Of a DNA stretch of 64,000 nucleotides, positions 28,635 through 39,272 are shown one piece after another. Each line of letters starts with the position of its first letter. The first letter of the stretch is position 1. The stretch covers positions 248,001 to 312,000 of the forward strand of contig CAXSGY010000002.1 in NCBI GenBank assembly GCA_964237235.1. Reading direction: 5' to 3'. The DNA is from GCA-002050365 sp964237235. Lineage in GTDB: Bacteria; Acidobacteriota; Blastocatellia; Pyrinomonadales; Pyrinomonadaceae. The notes beneath the pieces were generated by a model, which saw nothing but the letters and a program-made list of their open reading frames with translations, made no database searches and was not told where the DNA came from. Made by a program: the position numbers and the translations under genes.

Positions 28635-31600
28635 ATGGATATTGGTTTAGTGAGAGACGCGGCTGAACCGGCGGATAAAAGTTTATTTCAGAACCGTGTC
28701 GAGCCGCTGCGCGTCGGGATACAAGGAACGCGGCACCTGGAAACAATCGCCGTCGAACTGGCGCAAGCTCACCAAGTCGTTTTCGACGCGAAAGGCGATA
28801 AAACAATTTTCGAGCGATTTGAAGAAAACGCGCGCATTCTCGCCGCCGCTTACAAATCTCTAAATTACATCGCCGACCAGGACAAAATCCTCTCCGTCAC
28901 CGAAGAATGGATTGTTGACAATTACTTCATCATTCTCGACCAAATCAGAGAAATTCGGGAAGATTTGCCGAAGGAATTTTATTTTCAGCTTCCGAAGCTC
29001 GCCGACGGGAAAGCCGACTCGACACCGCGCATTTATTCGCTCGCCGAAGCACTCGTAACGCACACCGACAGCAATCTCGGCGGCGAACCGCTAAACAATT
29101 TAATTGACCCGTATCAAGAGCGCGGCACGCCTTTGACCATCGGCGAAATCTGGGCTTTGCCGATTATGCTGCGGCTGGTTTTAATCGAAAACCTGCAGCG
29201 CGTCTGCGTTTTGAGCGAAGAAATCCGCGAGGAGCAAAAAAGCGCGCGCGATTTCGCCAGACAGATTTTAAGCAGCGACCGCGAAGGAATTTACGAACAA
29301 ATTTCGCGCCTGCAAAAACTTTTCGCGTCGAGAAAACATTTAAGCTCGGCGTGGATCGTGCAAATCGTGCGCCGCCTTCGCAACCAGGACGAAAAAATCG
29401 TGCCGTTTTTGAACGTCATCGAAACGGAAATCAAAGATAACGGTTACACAATCGAAGAGCTTTTCACGCTCGACCAAAATCAAGCTGCCGCGCTGGTCGT
29501 GACGACCGGCAATATCATCAACAGTTTCCGCTGGCTGAAGGCTTTCGACTGGAGCGAATTTTTCGAGCGGACGAGCTATGTCGAAACGATTTTGCGCGGT
29601 GATCCGGCGAAAATTTATCCGCGAATGGATTTTGAAACGCGCAACCGTTACCGCCAAAAAATCGAAAAGCTCGCCCGGCGCGGCGGCAAAAGCGAAATCG
29701 AAATCGCCAAGCGCGTCGTCGAAATCGCCGACCAAGCCGCGCCGGACGGTTCGGACATTCAGAAACACATCGGTTTTTATCTGCTCGATGCGGGCGGCGC
29801 GACGCTCGAAAAGAAAATCGCTTATCGTCCGGCGCGGCGCGAAGCGATTCAGAATTCGATAAAAAAATTTCCAAACTCGTTTTATCTCGCGCCGATTTTT
29901 CTCATCGCCGGGCTGTTTATCGTTTCGGCGACATTTATTATCAATCAATTCGGCGCGGCATTGCCTTTGATTTTGACGACTGCCGCGCTTAGTTTGATTC
30001 CGGCGTTGACGTTCGCGGTCAGCCTCGTCAACTGGCTGATCACGAAAATTCTTCAGCCGACGTTTCTGCCGAAAATGAATTTTGCCAAAGGCATTCCCGA
30101 AGATGCGCGCGCCGTGATTGCGATTCCGACGATGTTCGGCGGTTTCGACGCAGTGCGCGAAATGTTTAATCGCTTGGAAGTTCATTATTTGGCAAATCAG
30201 GACGAGCGATTTTATTACGCGATTCTCAGCGATTTTACGGACGCGGACGCAGAAGAAAAACCCGGCGATGCCGCGATTCTTGCATTCGCCCGCGAACAGC
30301 TCGACGCTCTGAACGAACGTTATAAAGACGAATCAATTGATGAAGAACCGCGTTTTCATCTGTTTCACCGCCGCCGCCTGTGGAGCGAAACCGAACGCCG
30401 CTGGATCGGTTGGGAACGCAAGCGCGGAAAAATCGAAGAATTCAACCGATACCTGCGCGGCGCGAAGGAAACGAGCTTTCTCGTCGCCACGCTCGAACAG
30501 GAAAAATGCCGTTCGATAAAATACGTCGTCACGCTCGATTCGGACACGAAAATGCCGCCCGGCACGGCGCGAAAATTAGTCGGCATCGCGGCTCATCCGC
30601 TCAATCAGCCGCAATTTGAAGGCAATCGTTTGACGCGCGGCTACGCGATTTTGCAGCCGCGCGTCAGCATCACCGCCGAAAGCGCGGCGCAGACGGTTTT
30701 CGCGCAAATGATGGCGGGCTTTGTCGGACTCGATCCATACACGACCGCCGCTTCGGACGTTTATCAGGACGTTTACGGCGCGGGCATTTACACGGGCAAA
30801 GGTCTCTACGTCGTGGACGCTTTTGAACGGGCATTAGAAAATCGCGTTCCGCCGGAAAGTCTTTTGAGCCACGACCTTTTTGAAAGCATTTTCGCCCGCG
30901 CCGCGCTTGTTTCCGATGTCGAATTTTTCGACGATTATCCCGCGCTCTACGAAGCGCACGCCAAACGCCAGCACCGCTGGGTGCGCGGCGATTGGCAGCT
31001 TCTGCCGTGGCTCGCGGGTCGCATTCCGAAGGCGGACGGCGGCAAAACGAAAAACGTTTTATCGCTCGTTTCGCGCTGGAAAATCTTCGACAATCTGCGC
31101 CGCAGTCTGATCGCGCCGGGCGTTTTTTTATTTCTCGCCGCCGCGTGGATTTTTTTGCCCGCGCCGCCGTTTTATCTGACGTTGTTGATCGTCGTCGTGC
31201 TGGCGTTTCCGGTTTACGCGCACGTCTCCGGCGGTCTGCTGGCGCACCCGCGCGGCATCAATTGGGACAACCGGCTCGAAGGCTTTTCGAGCGAGATAAT
31301 TCTCAACACACTTCAATTTTTTCTAACTTTGATTTTTCTGCCGCATCAAGCATATCTGATGATTGACGCGATTGCGCGAACCATCTGGCGCGTTTATGTT
31401 TCGCGCCGCAATCTGCTCGAATGGCAAACCGCCGCGCAAATCGAACAGACGAGCCGACGCGATTTGCTTTCGAGCTGGCGGTTTATGCGGGCAGCGATTT
31501 TAATGAGCTTGACGGTGCTTGCCCTCGTCGCCGTATTTCGCTCGAACGCGCTGCCCGTCGCCGTCCCGTTTCTCGTTTTATGGCTGATTTCACCGTTTTT

Positions 31601-34600
31601 CGTCTATTACGTCAATCAACTAAAATCATTTGAAACCGAACCGCTCGAAACGGACTCAATTAACGAGCTTCGTTCGATTGCCCGTCAGACGTGGCGATTT
31701 TTTCAGACGTTTATCGGCGCGGCGGACAATTTTTTGCCGCCCGATAATTTTCAGGAAGACCCGGAACCGCTCGTCGCTCACCGCACTTCGCCGACGAACA
31801 TCGGCTTACTTCTGCTCGCTAACATCGCCGCGCACGACTTCGGTTATATAGGTTTGGCTGATGCGCTCGAGCGCACCGAAAGCACGCTCGACACGACACA
31901 GCAGCTCGAAAAATATAACGGTCATTTGCTGAATTGGTATCAGACCGAAACGCTCGCTCCGCTGCTTCCGCGCTATATTTCGACCGTGGACAGCGGCAAT
32001 CTCGCCGGTCATCTGATCGCTCTGAAACAAAGTCTTTTGGAGAAAATTGACCAGCCGATTTTTCCCGCGACGCTGCGCGACGGTTTGTTCGACGGCTGGC
32101 ACGAAGTTTCCGCGCGGCTGAAAAAAATCGAAAAAATTTCGCGCGAAGATAAGGAAAATTACAATCGTAAAATTGCCGTCGTCAGAAAAAGCATTCGCGA
32201 ATTTCTGTCGAAAATAACGAGCGAAAACGCTTTCGCGGCGGAATGGACGACGCTGCTCGGCGCGCTCGAAGATTTGCGGCGCGCCGTCGGCAGCGAGCCG
32301 ATTGCGGGCGCGGCGGGCGAATATAAGGATTTCAACGCGTGGCTCGATTCGTTCGTCGCGCAAATCGAAAGCCTTCGAAAAGACGCGGACGAATTTTTCT
32401 CGTGGCGCAAAATTTTGAAAAAACATTATTTTGAAACCGCCGTTTTTTCCGGCTTGACCGGCATCCGCTCGCTGCGCGATTTACGCGACCGGCTCGGCTT
32501 GATAACGCTTGACGGCAACACGCGCCGCGCCGACGAATTAACCGCCGAAGCGAAACACTGCGCCGAACAAGCCGCGCGATTTATCGAACGTCTGGAAACG
32601 GCGGCGGCGAATGCGGAAACGCTTGCGCTGGCGATGGATTTTACTTTTCTGATCGAGAAAAAACAGAAACTTTTCGCTATCGGATACAACGTCACCGACA
32701 ACCGGCTCGACAGCGGCAGTTATGATTTGCTCGCTTCCGAAGCGCGTCTGGCGAGCTTTTGGGCGATTGCCAAAGGCGACGCGCCGCCGTCGCACTGGTT
32801 TCGACTCGGACGCGCCGAAACGATGTTGTCCGCCGGTCGCGCGCTCGTTTCCTGGTCGGGAACGATGTTCGAATATTTGATGCCATTGCTCGTGATGCGT
32901 TCGTTTTCCGGCACTTTGCTCGACCAGACATATCGCGCCGTCGTCGAACGTCAAATCGAATACGGCGATTTGACGCGCGTTCCGTGGGGCATTTCCGAAT
33001 CGGCTTACAACGCCCGCGATTTGCAGCTCAATTATCAATACGCGCCGTTCGGCGTGCCGGGCTTGGGTTTAAAACGCGGGCTGAATATGGATTTAGTCGT
33101 CGCGCCGTATGCGACCGTTTTGGCAGCGATGGTAGAGCCGCAGGCGGCGGTGAAAAATTTGCGGCGGCTCGAGAGCGAAGCTGCGATGGGCAATTTCGGT
33201 TTTTACGAATCGGTAGATTTTACGCCCGAACGTTTGCCGGACAACAAAAAATTCGCCGTCGTCAAAACTTATATGGCGCATCACCAGGGAATGAGCTTTA
33301 TCGCGCTGCATAATGTTTTGAATAACAATATTATGCAGAATCGCTTTCACCGCGATTCGATGGTCAAAGCCGTCGAGCTTCTCCTTCAGGAACGCGCCGT
33401 GCAGAGCGCGCCGCTCGTTCAAACAAGCCTCGAAGACAATTCTGCCAACGAAGCGCAGCGACATCAAACGCCCGCGGCGCGGCGCGTTTTTAAAAACGCC
33501 GATTCCCGTTTTCCGCCAATTCAGATGCTCTCGAACCGCAATTATTCGGTGATAATAACGAGCGCGGGCAGCGGTTTTTCCGTTTTTGAAAACACTTCGA
33601 TCACGCGCTGGCGCGAAGACGCGACGCGCGATAATTGGGGCAGCTTTATTTATCTGAGCGACGCGCTCGACGCTTCAAAATTTTGGTCGGCGACGCTCCA
33701 GCCGTTCGGCGGCAAGGCGGAAAATTACGAAGCCGCATTTACCGACGACCGCGCCGTTTTTCGCCGCTCCGATTTCGGCATCGCCACCGAAACCGAAATC
33801 ATCGTTTCGAGCGAAGATAACGTCGAGATGCGGCAGGTAACGCTAACCAATCAAACCGACCAGCCGCGCGAGATTTTTGTCACGAGCTATGCCGAAATCG
33901 TTCTCAACACGGCGGCGGCGGACGCGGCGCATACGGCGTTCAGCAATCTGTTTATCGAAACCGAATACGTTGCGTCCGAAGAAGCGTTGATTGCCCGCCG
34001 GCGACCGCGTTCGGAACGGGAAAAACCCGTTTTCGGCGTTCACGTCGCGCTCGTCGAAGGCGTTAAAATCGGCGCGCCGGAATATGAAACCGACCGCGCC
34101 AAATTTCTTGGGCGCAATCGCACGACGGCAAATCCGTCTGTCATAACTAACGGCGAAACGCTTTCCAAAACGACGGGCGCGGTGATTGACCCGATTTTCA
34201 GCCTTCGATACCGCTTGAAAATTCCGCCGCGCGGCAAGGCGAGCGTGTGTTTTTCGACCGGCATCAGCGAGACGCGCGACGAAGCCGTCAGACTCGCCGA
34301 CAAATACAACAACCCGAATGTTTTCGAGCGCGAATCTTCGATGGCTTGGACCAAAGCGCGCGTCGAGCAGCGGCATCTGCGAATCGCCGCCGAAGAAGCC
34401 GTCGCCTTCCAGTCAATCGCCGCGCGTCTGCTTTATTCGTCCGCCGATTTTCGCGCCGCCAACAATATCGTGCGTTATAACAATCGCGTTCAGTCGAATC
34501 TATGGGCTTACGGCGTGAGCGGCGATATTCCGATTTTGCTCGTCAAAGTGAAATCGGCTGACGACATCGAATTCGTCAAACAAATTTTGCGGTGTCAGGA

Positions 34601-37352
34601 ATACCTGCGCTACAAGGGATTAAAATTCGATCTCGTCGTGCTGAACCTGCACCCGGAAGGCTACGCGCAAAACGTGCAGGAAGAATTAAATCTCGCCGTC
34701 CGCACCGGTGGTTTTCAGCAATGGATCAACAAACCGGCGGGCGTTTTTATTCTGCGGAAAAATATGCTGCCCGAAGAAGACGCGCGGCTGTTTGAAGCGA
34801 TTGCCCGCGTCGTTTTTGAAGCCGAAGCCGGAACCATCGTCGAGCAATTAAAAAAACCTTTCAAACGCGAGGAATCGGCGGCGAAACACGTTCCAAATTC
34901 CGCGTTGGTCGAACACGCGAACGAATCGCTTTGGATTCCGCCGCTCAAACTTTTCAACGGCATCGGCGGTTTTACAGAAGACGGGCGCGAATACGTCATC
35001 AGCTTGAAAAACGGCGCGAAAACACCTGCGCCGTGGCTCAACGTTATCGCCAACGGCAAGGATTTCGGCTTTCAGATTTCCGAATCGGGCGCGGGTTACA
35101 CGTGGTCGGTCAACAGCCGCGAAAACCGTCTGACGACGTGGACGAACGATTTTGTTTCGGATCAGCCGTCCGAAGCCTTTTATCTGCGCGACGACGACAC
35201 CGGAAAAATCTGGTCGCCGCTTCCTTCGCCCGTTCCGACGACGAATGATTTTCTCGTCAAACACGGGCAGGGCTACACGCAGTTTTTGCATAATTCCGAC
35301 GGAATTAATCACGACACGATCTTTTTCGTGCCGCTCGACGAAACGGTTAAAATCGTCGTGATGCGAATCGAAAATAAATCGAACGCGCGGCGCAATCTGT
35401 CGCTTTGGAATTTTACCGAACTCGTGATGGGCGCGCAGCGCGATAAAAGCGCGCCGTCAATCGTGACTGCGATTGACACGAATCATCAGGTTCTGTTCGC
35501 ATACAATCGCTACAATAACGAATTCGCCAATCGCTCGGCGTTTCTGGCGACGAACGCGCGAATTGATTCCTACACCGGCGACCGCCGCGAATTTTTGGGC
35601 AGAAACGGCAGTTTGGAAAAACCGTTCGCCCTGTCGCGGACGAATCTCAAAAATCAATGCAATCCAAAGCTCGATCCGTGTTTTGCGACGCACACAAAAC
35701 TACAGCTCGAACCGAATGAAACGACCGTCATCGTATTTCTGCTCGGCGAAACCGAAACCGACGATCAGGCGCGTGAAATCGTTGCGAGATTTCGTAACGT
35801 GGACGAATGCTATCACGCTTTGAATGAAGTCAAAGCGTTTTGGGATAAAACCTTAACACGCGTCGAAATCCGAACGCCGGACGAAGCGGCTAATCTTTTA
35901 ATCAATCGATGGCTTTTGTATCAAACACTCGTCTGCCGCATTTGGGCGCGTTCGGCGTTTTATCAATCGGGCGGCGCGTTCGGTTTCCGCGACCAACTCC
36001 AAGATGTGATGTCGCTCGTGCATACGAATCCCGAAATCGCTAAAAAACAAATCCTGCTTTCGGCGACCAGACAATTTAGAGAGGGCGACGTGCAGCATTG
36101 GTGGCATCCGCCGACCGGTCGGGGCGTGCGAACAAAGATTTCCGATGATCTTTTGTGGCTGCCATACGTCACCGCGCATTATCTTAAGGCGACCGGCGAC
36201 ACCGAAATTCTCAACGAAAAACTGGCGTTTCTCGAAGCCCGCGAACTCACGCCCGACGAAGAAGATATGTATATCGTGCCGAACATCTCGGACGAAGAAA
36301 CGTCTTTGTTCGAGCATTGCCGCCGCGCCGTCGAGCGCAGCCTGCGATTCGGCGAACACGATTTGCCTCTGATGGGTTCGGGCGATTGGAACGACGGAAT
36401 GAATCAGGTCGGCATTCACGGCACAGGCGAAAGCGTCTGGCTGGCGTGGTTTCAGTGCGCTGTTTTGAAGGAATTCGCGCCAATTTGCGAACGGTTCGGA
36501 GATAAGGATTCAGCCGAAAAATATCTGGCGCAGGTCGAAACGATTCGCCAAAACATCGAGAAAAACGCGTGGGACGGCGAATGGTATCGCCGCGCGTATT
36601 TCGACGACGGCACGCCGCTCGGCTCCAAGGAAAACGACGAATGCCGCATTGATGCCATCGCGCAAAGCTGGAGCGTCATCAGCGGCGCGGGCGACCAAAC
36701 ACGCGCTCGGACGGCTTTAGATTCCGTCGAAAAATATCTTATTAAACGCGACAAAAAAATTATTTTACTGTTCACGCCGCCGTTCGACACGGGCAGGCTC
36801 GAACCCGGCTATATCAAGGGCTATGTTCCGGGCGTGCGCGAAAACGGCGGGCAATACGCGCACGGCGCACTCTGGACGATTATCGCCTACGCGCTCGCCG
36901 GAAACCCGGATTTCGCGGCGGAGCTTTTCGCGCTCATCAATCCGATTAATCACTCAAAAAATCTCGAAGAAGCGACGCGTTATAAAAACGAGCCGTATGT
37001 GTTCACCGCCGATATTCACAACACGAAACACAACGTCGGGCGCGGCGGCTGGAGCTGGTATACCGGCTCGGCGGCGTGGGCGTACCGCGCCGCGACTGAA
37101 TTTATGTTCGGCTTAAATAAACGCGGCGACAAACTTTTAATTAATCCGCATTTCCCTTCCGCCTGGAACGAAAGCGAATTGATTTACCGGTTCGGCGCAA
37201 CGATTTACAATCTTAAATACACATTCGATGAATCGGCTGAAAAGCTGCGAATTATTTTCGACGGCGATTCGATTGAAAATAATGAATTTCCTTTGAACGA
37301 CGACGGCACAACGCATTTTGTCGAAGTGCGTATGCCGAAAGCCCGAAATTAA
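28635..37352 (+). CDS. Cyclic beta-1,2-glucan synthase (NdvB/Cgs type: GT84 plus GH94)
   Basis: A 2905-residue membrane enzyme, the usual size for Cgs/NdvB. It elongates and cyclises beta-1,2-glucan from UDP-glucose; the product is a periplasmic osmoregulator or surface glycan. The N-terminal third has membrane helices (about 420-480 and 815-1000) around a GT84 glucosyltransferase region with LDSDTK near 636 and QHRWVRGDWQ near 779. A glucoamylase-like middle domain (about 1430-1590, with MAHHQGMSF) follows. The C-terminal part contains two glycoside phosphorylase (GH94-like) modules, with GSGDWNDGMNQ near 2582 and WSWYTGSAAW near the end. Probably co-transcribed with the preceding small membrane gene. 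Confidence 0.92.
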   Translation: MDIGLVRDAAEPADKSLFQNRVEPLRVGIQGTRHLETIAVELAQAHQVVFDAKGDKTIFERFEENARILAAAYKSLNYIADQDKILSVTEEWIVDNYFIILDQIREIREDLPKEFYFQLPKLADGKADSTPRIYSLAEALVTHTDSNLGGEPLNNLIDPYQERGTPLTIGEIWALPIMLRLVLIENLQRVCVLSEEIREEQKSARDFARQILSSDREGIYEQISRLQKLFASRKHLSSAWIVQIVRRLRNQDEKIVPFLNVIETEIKDNGYTIEELFTLDQNQAAALVVTTGNIINSFRWLKAFDWSEFFERTSYVETILRGDPAKIYPRMDFETRNRYRQKIEKLARRGGKSEIEIAKRVVEIADQAAPDGSDIQKHIGFYLLDAGGATLEKKIAYRPARREAIQNSIKKFPNSFYLAPIFLIAGLFIVSATFIINQFGAALPLILTTAALSLIPALTFAVSLVNWLITKILQPTFLPKMNFAKGIPEDARAVIAIPTMFGGFDAVREMFNRLEVHYLANQDERFYYAILSDFTDADAEEKPGDAAILAFAREQLDALNERYKDESIDEEPRFHLFHRRRLWSETERRWIGWERKRGKIEEFNRYLRGAKETSFLVATLEQEKCRSIKYVVTLDSDTKMPPGTARKLVGIAAHPLNQPQFEGNRLTRGYAILQPRVSITAESAAQTVFAQMMAGFVGLDPYTTAASDVYQDVYGAGIYTGKGLYVVDAFERALENRVPPESLLSHDLFESIFARAALVSDVEFFDDYPALYEAHAKRQHRWVRGDWQLLPWLAGRIPKADGGKTKNVLSLVSRWKIFDNLRRSLIAPGVFLFLAAAWIFLPAPPFYLTLLIVVVLAFPVYAHVSGGLLAHPRGINWDNRLEGFSSEIILNTLQFFLTLIFLPHQAYLMIDAIARTIWRVYVSRRNLLEWQTAAQIEQTSRRDLLSSWRFMRAAILMSLTVLALVAVFRSNALPVAVPFLVLWLISPFFVYYVNQLKSFETEPLETDSINELRSIARQTWRFFQTFIGAADNFLPPDNFQEDPEPLVAHRTSPTNIGLLLLANIAAHDFGYIGLADALERTESTLDTTQQLEKYNGHLLNWYQTETLAPLLPRYISTVDSGNLAGHLIALKQSLLEKIDQPIFPATLRDGLFDGWHEVSARLKKIEKISREDKENYNRKIAVVRKSIREFLSKITSENAFAAEWTTLLGALEDLRRAVGSEPIAGAAGEYKDFNAWLDSFVAQIESLRKDADEFFSWRKILKKHYFETAVFSGLTGIRSLRDLRDRLGLITLDGNTRRADELTAEAKHCAEQAARFIERLETAAANAETLALAMDFTFLIEKKQKLFAIGYNVTDNRLDSGSYDLLASEARLASFWAIAKGDAPPSHWFRLGRAETMLSAGRALVSWSGTMFEYLMPLLVMRSFSGTLLDQTYRAVVERQIEYGDLTRVPWGISESAYNARDLQLNYQYAPFGVPGLGLKRGLNMDLVVAPYATVLAAMVEPQAAVKNLRRLESEAAMGNFGFYESVDFTPERLPDNKKFAVVKTYMAHHQGMSFIALHNVLNNNIMQNRFHRDSMVKAVELLLQERAVQSAPLVQTSLEDNSANEAQRHQTPAARRVFKNADSRFPPIQMLSNRNYSVIITSAGSGFSVFENTSITRWREDATRDNWGSFIYLSDALDASKFWSATLQPFGGKAENYEAAFTDDRAVFRRSDFGIATETEIIVSSEDNVEMRQVTLTNQTDQPREIFVTSYAEIVLNTAAADAAHTAFSNLFIETEYVASEEALIARRRPRSEREKPVFGVHVALVEGVKIGAPEYETDRAKFLGRNRTTANPSVITNGETLSKTTGAVIDPIFSLRYRLKIPPRGKASVCFSTGISETRDEAVRLADKYNNPNVFERESSMAWTKARVEQRHLRIAAEEAVAFQSIAARLLYSSADFRAANNIVRYNNRVQSNLWAYGVSGDIPILLVKVKSADDIEFVKQILRCQEYLRYKGLKFDLVVLNLHPEGYAQNVQEELNLAVRTGGFQQWINKPAGVFILRKNMLPEEDARLFEAIARVVFEAEAGTIVEQLKKPFKREESAAKHVPNSALVEHANESLWIPPLKLFNGIGGFTEDGREYVISLKNGAKTPAPWLNVIANGKDFGFQISESGAGYTWSVNSRENRLTTWTNDFVSDQPSEAFYLRDDDTGKIWSPLPSPVPTTNDFLVKHGQGYTQFLHNSDGINHDTIFFVPLDETVKIVVMRIENKSNARRNLSLWNFTELVMGAQRDKSAPSIVTAIDTNHQVLFAYNRYNNEFANRSAFLATNARIDSYTGDRREFLGRNGSLEKPFALSRTNLKNQCNPKLDPCFATHTKLQLEPNETTVIVFLLGETETDDQAREIVARFRNVDECYHALNEVKAFWDKTLTRVEIRTPDEAANLLINRWLLYQTLVCRIWARSAFYQSGGAFGFRDQLQDVMSLVHTNPEIAKKQILLSATRQFREGDVQHWWHPPTGRGVRTKISDDLLWLPYVTAHYLKATGDTEILNEKLAFLEARELTPDEEDMYIVPNISDEETSLFEHCRRAVERSLRFGEHDLPLMGSGDWNDGMNQVGIHGTGESVWLAWFQCAVLKEFAPICERFGDKDSAEKYLAQVETIRQNIEKNAWDGEWYRRAYFDDGTPLGSKENDECRIDAIAQSWSVISGAGDQTRARTALDSVEKYLIKRDKKIILLFTPPFDTGRLEPGYIKGYVPGVRENGGQYAHGALWTIIAYALAGNPDFAAELFALINPINHSKNLEEATRYKNEPYVFTADIHNTKHNVGRGGWSWYTGSAAWAYRAATEFMFGLNKRGDKLLINPHFPSAWNESELIYRFGATIYNLKYTFDESAEKLRIIFDGDSIENNEFPLNDDGTTHFVEVRMPKARN

Positions 37353-37480
37353 ATTTTCAATGCGGTGAAAAGATTTATCTTGCCGAAATTGCTCCGACGC
37401 TTTATAATTCACAATCAAAACGTGACAAAGAAAATTCTTTCATTTTCAACAAGAAAACTCGAATCGTCTAAAAATACTTT

Positions 37481-37972
37481 ATGTGGAACAAAATTTATTT
37501 AATCCTGCTCGCCGTCGCAACAATCACGCTCGGTTTCCTGACTTTTTATTCATACAGTTGGCTGCAAAGCATCGGCTCGCCGGCGACGGCGGCGGAAAAT
37601 TTCCAATTTTTCGCGCCCGTCAGCTCGGCGGTTCTATGGATTTCCGCCGCCGTTCTGCTGATCGTCGCCAATTTAATCGCTTTAAGAACGCGCAAAACGT
37701 GGGCTTTGTGGACGACGTTCGTTTTTTTCGCGGCGTTCGTCGTTCTGCAAACTTACTGGCTCGGTCAAATGTTTTTCGATTTTCAAAAAGCCAATAATCT
37801 CAACGCGAACCTTTTTTCGTTCAGTTTGGTTTTGGCAACCGCGTTCGTCGTTCTGGCGGCAATCGTCGTGTTCTTCGATCAGCATTTCGTCAAACGCATC
37901 TACGACCGTAGAAATCCGGCGACCAGTCAAATTGAAGAGATGCCCGTAAGCAATCCGGTGATTGAAAATTAA
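37481..37972 (+). CDS. Small hypothetical membrane protein
   Basis: A 163-residue protein with four predicted membrane helices (LILLAVATITLGFLTFY; FAPVSSAVLWISAAVLLIVA; TWALWTTFVFFAAFVVL; FSLVLATAFVVLAAIVVFF) and a short polar C-terminus. No known family recognised. It lies 128 bases after the glucan synthase and is followed by a terminator. Confidence 0.55.
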   Translation: MWNKIYLILLAVATITLGFLTFYSYSWLQSIGSPATAAENFQFFAPVSSAVLWISAAVLLIVANLIALRTRKTWALWTTFVFFAAFVVLQTYWLGQMFFDFQKANNLNANLFSFSLVLATAFVVLAAIVVFFDQHFVKRIYDRRNPATSQIEEMPVSNPVIEN

Positions 37973-37991
37973 ATTTAACTTTTTAATGTAA

Positions 37992-38026
37992 AAAAGCCGA
38001 CTGATTTGTATAAATCATCGGCTTTT
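37992..38026 (+). terminator. Intrinsic terminator
   Basis: AAAAGCCGA...TGATTT pairs with AAATCA.TCGGCTTTT around a short loop, followed by T-rich sequence. Confidence 0.75.
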
Positions 38027-38060
38027 CTGTTTATCTGAGCGGCTAAATTTATATTAAGAA

Positions 38061-38487
38061 TTATTTCACTGATCCGGTATTAAGCCTCCGCCAGGTTCGC
38101 ATTCTATGACAGTTGGCGCAAACAACGTCACACTTATTTATTTCATTTAACAATTTTTCATTCGTGCAGCCGCGCCCGACAAGATTTCCTACTTCCACTA
38201 TTTTTGTCGTGCCTGCGCGATGATCAAACTCCATTAACCCAGGGATGAAATTTTCCGCCGCAGTCCTGGCACGGCTGCGATTTCAGTTCTAAAATAATAG
38301 TTTTTAATCGGGCGCGCTGACGGGCTTTGTTTCGGCGATTTTTGGCAAAATACTTCTCTTTGTTTTTTGCATAATAATCGCGGTGATATTCGGTAAAACA
38401 CTCCTTACAACGGCTCTGTAATCCACTTCCCTTTTTACTGAAAGCAGATTCGTGTTTTTCATTTCTGCAAATTACACAAGTTTTCAT
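38061..38487 (-). pseudogene. Frameshifted HNH endonuclease gene
   Basis: The first 87 codons encode a Cys-rich N-terminus (CVICRNEKHESAF, CKECF) and the beginning of an HNH core (CQDCGGKFHPWV), then hit a stop. One base out of frame, the sequence continues as MEFDHRAGTTKIVEVGNLVG and ends with KCDVVCANCHRMRTWRRL, the rest of a normal HNH domain. Removing a single A near 38232 (GGTTAATGG to GGTTATGG) restores the phrase HPWVMEFDHR expected for the family. It is therefore a recent frameshift or a sequencing error in an HNH nuclease of mobile-element type. Confidence 0.75.
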
Positions 38488-38502
38488 TCGAGTTAGATAA
38501 GG

Positions 38503-38533
38503 AAAAGGCTTTCGACATTATCGAAAGCCTTTT
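38503..38533 (-). terminator. Terminator downstream of tRNA-Pro(GGG)
   Basis: Arms AAAAGGCTTTCGA and TCGAAAGCCTTTT with a five-base loop, six bases after the tRNA 3' end on the minus strand. Confidence 0.85.
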
Positions 38534-38538
38534 AAGAC

Positions 38539-38612
38539 TCGGGACGACAGGATTTGAACTTGCGACCTCTTCCACCCCAAGGAAGCGCGCTACCAGGCTG
38601 CGCTACGTCCCG
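38539..38612 (-). tRNA. tRNA-Pro(GGG)
   Basis: Acceptor CGGGACG/CGTCCCG, D loop with GG, anticodon stem CTTCC/GGAAG around TTGGGGT, T loop TTCAAAT. CCA is not encoded. A canonical housekeeping tRNA outside the array. Confidence 0.95.
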
Positions 38613-38652
38613 TTATTATTCAGATTAGAAACGATTCAATCGAATGTCAAAT

Positions 38653-39189
38653 TCAGTATTTTCTTTGCGGCGAAGTCGTTTCGGCGCGGTTGGTTTTCAG
38701 CATCTCGCGCAGTTCGAGCAGTTGCGAAGCGAGCGATGTCAAAGCCTCGCGGCGTTCTTCGTCTAAAACTTCCGCCGGCATCGCCGGTTCAAAATCTTCG
38801 AGTTCGTCAATTTCTTCGATTTCCTCTTCGTCAATTTCATTGAGCGGCGCGGATTCGGGAATTTTGATTTCTTTAATAAAATCTTCCTTTTGCGCCGGTT
38901 CGGACGGAACGATTTTCAAACGGCTCGTTTCGCGCAGCTCGACTTGCAGCTTTTTCTTCGCGCCGGCGATTGTAAAAAGATCGTCGTAAAGCAGCTCTTT
39001 GATGCGAAGCGCAATTTCCACGTCGCGCCGCCGGTAGCTGCGCTGACCCGAACGGTTTTTTTGCGGCGAAAGCATCGGAAACTCGGTTTCCCAATAACGC
39101 AGAACGTGCGCCTGCACGCCGACCAAATCGCATACTTCGCCGATTTTGAAGAAAATTTTCTCAGGTATCGCTGTTGCCGGAAGTCCCAT
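38653..39189 (-). CDS. MerR-family transcriptional regulator
   Basis: A 178-residue protein. The winged helix-turn-helix (about 11-80) is clear: FFKIGEVCDLVGVQAHVLRY, WETEFP, RSYRRRDVEIALRIKELLYD. A long acidic region (EIDEEEIEEIDELEDFEPA) and a short helix follow, in place of a metal-binding Cys domain. This is the acidobacterial/deltaproteobacterial MerR subgroup that recognises no obvious metal. It lies just downstream of no operon partner and is divergent from thiL. Confidence 0.88.
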   Translation of the reverse strand: MGLPATAIPEKIFFKIGEVCDLVGVQAHVLRYWETEFPMLSPQKNRSGQRSYRRRDVEIALRIKELLYDDLFTIAGAKKKLQVELRETSRLKIVPSEPAQKEDFIKEIKIPESAPLNEIDEEEIEEIDELEDFEPAMPAEVLDEERREALTSLASQLLELREMLKTNRAETTSPQRKY

Positions 39190-39272
39190 TCAAGCCTCTT
39201 GTGTGTTAAATTTTTGGATATTTGTGCCGTCGCTATTGTATGTATTAAACAAATTGCTGTCAATGAAATTTT

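Noticed and set aside
29340..30185. Long open frame opposite the glucan synthase gene
   Set aside because: Antisense shadow; composition rich in Arg/Phe and no recognisable domain.
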